A stretch of DNA of 64,000 nt. Source: Planctomycetota bacterium. Lineage in GTDB: Bacteria > Planctomycetota > Phycisphaerae > WQYP01. The stretch spans positions 27,978 to 91,977 of the forward strand of contig JAKAVA010000009.1 in assembly GCA_021827645.1 (NCBI GenBank), written 5' to 3'. The notes under the pieces were generated by a model. That model did no database searches. It was not told where the DNA came from and saw only the letters and a program-made list of their open reading frames with translations. Positions 61,938 through 64,000 of this stretch are shown here, piece after piece (the first letter of the stretch is position 1; each line of letters opens with the position of its first letter). Made by a program: the position numbers and the translations under genes.

Positions 61938-62921
61938 GTGCAAAATGATCTCCACCAACTCGAGCGATACCTTCACGTTGCCTTGGGCATCACTGTGACC
62001 GCCGCGCCTTGGAGTGAGAAGGATCGCTTGCCACACTTCATCAGGGAGCTTTACGATTTCGTGGAGATGAGGCTGCTGGGACGGCCGTTCCTTCTCGCGA
62101 TTGACACGGGCTCGGCGGAGCAATCTCCCGCGACCCTTCGAAAGCATATTGATTTGCTTCGAAGCAAACAGAATGCGGATGTGATTTACGTGCGGAACGG
62201 CGTAACGACGTACAACCGGAAGCGATTGATCGAGCACAAGGTGCCGTTCATCGTTCCGGGCAATCAGATGTACTTGCCCATGCTGGCGATTGATCTTCGC
62301 GAGCATTTCCGCAGGCTCCGTTCGGAAACGCCGACGTTTAGTCCCGCAACCCAGGCCGTGGTTATCCACGCACTCCTCCGGGGATGCGAGCAAGTAATCA
62401 TTCCGCTGGAGACCGCACAACGGCTGAAATACTCGGCGATGACGATGACTCGCGCCTTTGACGAATTGGAGGCGGCTAAACTGGGCGACGTGACCGTGCA
62501 TGGTCGGGAGCGTCGCCTTCGTTTCAAAGGAAACCGGCGGGAAATATGGACCAAGGCGCAGCCGTTCTTGCGCAGTCCGGTGAACAAACGGCTGTTTATC
62601 CAGTACGCCAAGAGAGGGGCCGGCAGAATCCGCGCGGGACTCACGGCTCTGGCCGAATACTCCATGCTGGCACCGCCGGCATACACTACGTATGCCTTGA
62701 CCCGGGAGGAATGGAACCTGCTACGGCAACGGCGTAAGGCCATCGTGGTGCCAAATCAGGAACCAAATGCCTGCGAAATTGAGGTCTGGAGTTATTCTCC
62801 GGCGCTCTTCGCGGAACATAATGTAGTCGATCCGTTGTCATTGTATCTTTCATTGAAGGACAACCCCGACGAACGCATTGAGTCTGCAATGGAAGAAATG
62901 ATGGAAAAACTCGGATGGTAA
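61938..62921 (+). CDS. Winged-helix-type regulator/antitoxin of an AbiE-like pair
   Basis: 327 residues from GTG 61938, with GGAG six bases upstream; the longer frame from 61878 would run through the promoter palindrome. The N-terminal part (HQLERYLHVALGITV to DVIYVRNGVTTYNRKRLIEHKVPFIVPGNQMYLP) fits an endonuclease-like or regulatory fold. The middle part has a winged helix (TFSPATQAVVIHALLRG to LKYSAMTMTRAFDELEAAKLGDV). The C-terminal part (AGLTALAEYSMLAPPAYTTYALTREEWN) resembles AbiEi-type antitoxin C-domains. It overlaps the nucleotidyltransferase gene by 7 bases. Confidence 0.72.
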   Translation: MQNDLHQLERYLHVALGITVTAAPWSEKDRLPHFIRELYDFVEMRLLGRPFLLAIDTGSAEQSPATLRKHIDLLRSKQNADVIYVRNGVTTYNRKRLIEHKVPFIVPGNQMYLPMLAIDLREHFRRLRSETPTFSPATQAVVIHALLRGCEQVIIPLETAQRLKYSAMTMTRAFDELEAAKLGDVTVHGRERRLRFKGNRREIWTKAQPFLRSPVNKRLFIQYAKRGAGRIRAGLTALAEYSMLAPPAYTTYALTREEWNLLRQRRKAIVVPNQEPNACEIEVWSYSPALFAEHNVVDPLSLYLSLKDNPDERIESAMEEMMEKLGW

Positions 62922-63616
62922 AAGGCTTGGACATTTTTCGCAGGCATTTCCGGGACTATGCGGATCGCTACGTGCTCATCGGCGGCGCCGCATGTGACAT
63001 CGCTATGACCGGAGTAGGGCTTTCATTCCGGGCCACCAAGGATATCGACATTGTTCTGTGCGCCGAGGCGCTGGACGTCGCGTTCGTCCGAGCCTTCTGG
63101 GGATTCGTGCGTGCCGGTGGCTACCGTATCCAAGAACAATCAACTGGCCAACGACAGTTTTACCGTTTCCAGAAGCCGGCGGATGCGAACTACCCCTTCG
63201 TGCTAGAGCTATTTTCGAGGCGGCCGGATGTGCTACAGCTTGCGGCAGGAAGTCATTTGACCCCGTTGCCGATGGAAGAGGATGTGTCCAGTCTTTCGGC
63301 GATCCTCATGGATATCGACTATTACGGGTTTATTCAAGCGGGCAGGCAGGTGGTCAAAGGACTTCCCGTGGTCGGCCCGGCGCAGCTCATCACCTTGAAA
63401 GCGCGGGCGTGGCTCGACCTGACCCGGCGCGAGCAGAGTGGGGAGAAGATCGACAGCAAAATGATCAAGAAGCACAAGAACGATGTTTTCCGGCTGTTCC
63501 AGATTCTCGACCCCACGACAGATCCCGCCGCTCCGGCTGCTATAAAGAAAGACCTCAACGATTTTATCCCGGATTATTCAAGGACCGGCGCGGGATTGCG
63601 GGGGTGGAGGTCGTAA
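62915..63616 (+). CDS. AbiEii-like nucleotidyltransferase (toxin candidate)
   Basis: 233 residues. The nucleotidyltransferase signature is YVLIGGAACDIAMTGVGLSFRATKDIDIVL: GG followed by T-K-D-I-D. A C-terminal helical part (LITLKARAWLDLTRREQSGEKIDSKMIKKHKNDVFRL) matches the AbiEii/AbiGii group. In type IV toxin-antitoxin systems this enzyme stops growth and can protect against phage. The gene starts within the regulator gene, so both come from the palindrome-controlled promoter. Confidence 0.82.
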   Translation: MVKGLDIFRRHFRDYADRYVLIGGAACDIAMTGVGLSFRATKDIDIVLCAEALDVAFVRAFWGFVRAGGYRIQEQSTGQRQFYRFQKPADANYPFVLELFSRRPDVLQLAAGSHLTPLPMEEDVSSLSAILMDIDYYGFIQAGRQVVKGLPVVGPAQLITLKARAWLDLTRREQSGEKIDSKMIKKHKNDVFRLFQILDPTTDPAAPAAIKKDLNDFIPDYSRTGAGLRGWRS

Positions 63617-63822
63617 GTGTCGTGTTTGCAGACGGTTAGTCTCCGTGGCTGGATTGAGTCTCGGCGCGCAGTCTGCAAGGGCAGCTTCCATTCGATTTTG
63701 GGTACCCATGCTCCATTTCACGCTCTCCGTCTGCCGACTTGTGTGAACCGGAAGCGAGTGGACAGAGTATTAGATTTGTAGTATTCTATCCGGCTGCGAT
63801 GTTTCGCGGTTAGGAGTGCCTT
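63617..63822. other. Gap before the transposase
   Basis: About 200 bases. It should contain the left end of the insertion sequence, but I cannot fix a terminal inverted repeat because the right end is outside the window. Confidence 0.35.
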
Positions 63823-64000
63823 ATGCCTGCGCCACGTTGTCAACCACTGCTCTTCGATTTTCTCCCCTCACGGGAACTGATCGTGGAACGCTCTGCCGGC
63901 CAGATCACCTCCGACGCCGGGTTACTCCCCATTCGACAGTTCGACCAGCAGTGGGGCTATACGGAACGTATGGCCGCGTGCCTCCTGGATCCCAAACCCC
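63823..64000 (+). mobile_element. IS1380-type transposase, N-terminal part (runs off the window)
   Basis: 59 codons from ATG 63823, with AGGAG six bases upstream. The start (LLFDFLPSRELIVERSAGQI, TSDAGLLPIRQFDQQWGY, TERMAACLLDP) matches the N-terminal region of IS1380-family DDE transposases. The catalytic residues lie beyond the window, so activity cannot be judged. Confidence 0.8.

Noticed and set aside
1..64000. CRISPR array, tRNA or rRNA gene, replication origin
   Set aside because: No regularly spaced repeats, no cloverleaf or rRNA segment was seen; the single DnaA box at 44297 is not a cluster.

Overview
The window reads as a chromosomal segment of a bacterium of the Planctomycetota, probably a Phycisphaerae-like lineage; this placement is inference. 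It rests on a PilM-PilN-fusion/secretin locus of the kind found in the PVC superphylum, many lipoproteins and periplasmic glycosidases, a split ATP synthase locus (atpC alone) and a B12-dependent ribonucleotide reductase. There is no rRNA or tRNA gene, no CRISPR array and no complete insertion sequence. An IS1380-type transposase gene starts at the right edge.

Layout. 1-5.7 kb (+): 3' end of metG, a Rossmann-fold protein, an MFS transporter and priA, closed by a two-way terminator. 5.8-15.5 kb (-): a type IV pilus-like alignment and secretin operon in the order PilM/N fusion, PilO-like, PilP-position protein, PilQ-like secretin, with a possible small gene in front. 15.7-23.7 kb: three exported glycosidases (GH2, a six-hairpin enzyme, GH78). 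23.9-29.1 kb (-): purF, a protease-dead HtrA paralogue, an active HtrA lipoprotein and panD. 29.1-33.35 kb: an accessory island with a WG-repeat protein and a tight four-gene operon of unknown function; three copies of a leader of about 50 bp lie just before start codons there, one of them without a gene. 33.35-39.6 kb: a gene remnant, a metallo-beta-lactamase-fold hydrolase, aminotransferase plus holB, an SH3-domain protein, orphan atpC and a small zinc protein. 39.9-47.7 kb: dcd-nrdJ under an NrdR-type promoter, mutY, a SurA-like lipoprotein and a small lipoprotein. 47.7-49.0 kb: a cassette between 45-bp direct repeats, carrying a probably frameshifted membrane protein gene. 49.2-59.4 kb: ABC transporter pair, APH-like kinase, XRE regulator with a candidate tandem operator, dsbD, ffh and ispG. 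59.7-64 kb: a second accessory zone with two nucleotidyltransferase-based toxin-antitoxin-like modules, a broken ssb fragment, strong hairpins and the transposase start.

How the parts work together. The core genes serve translation (metG), replication and repair (priA, holB, mutY), dNTP supply (dcd, nrdJ), protein export and folding (ffh, dsbD, HtrA, SurA-like) and cofactors, purines and isoprenoids (panD, purF, ispG). The best candidates for something undescribed are the leader-linked four-gene operon at 31.1-33.3 kb, the repeat-flanked cassette at 47.7-49.0 kb, and the 59.7-64 kb zone with its operator-in-promoter design. Start codons were chosen mainly from Shine-Dalgarno spacing, and several differ from the longest reading frame.
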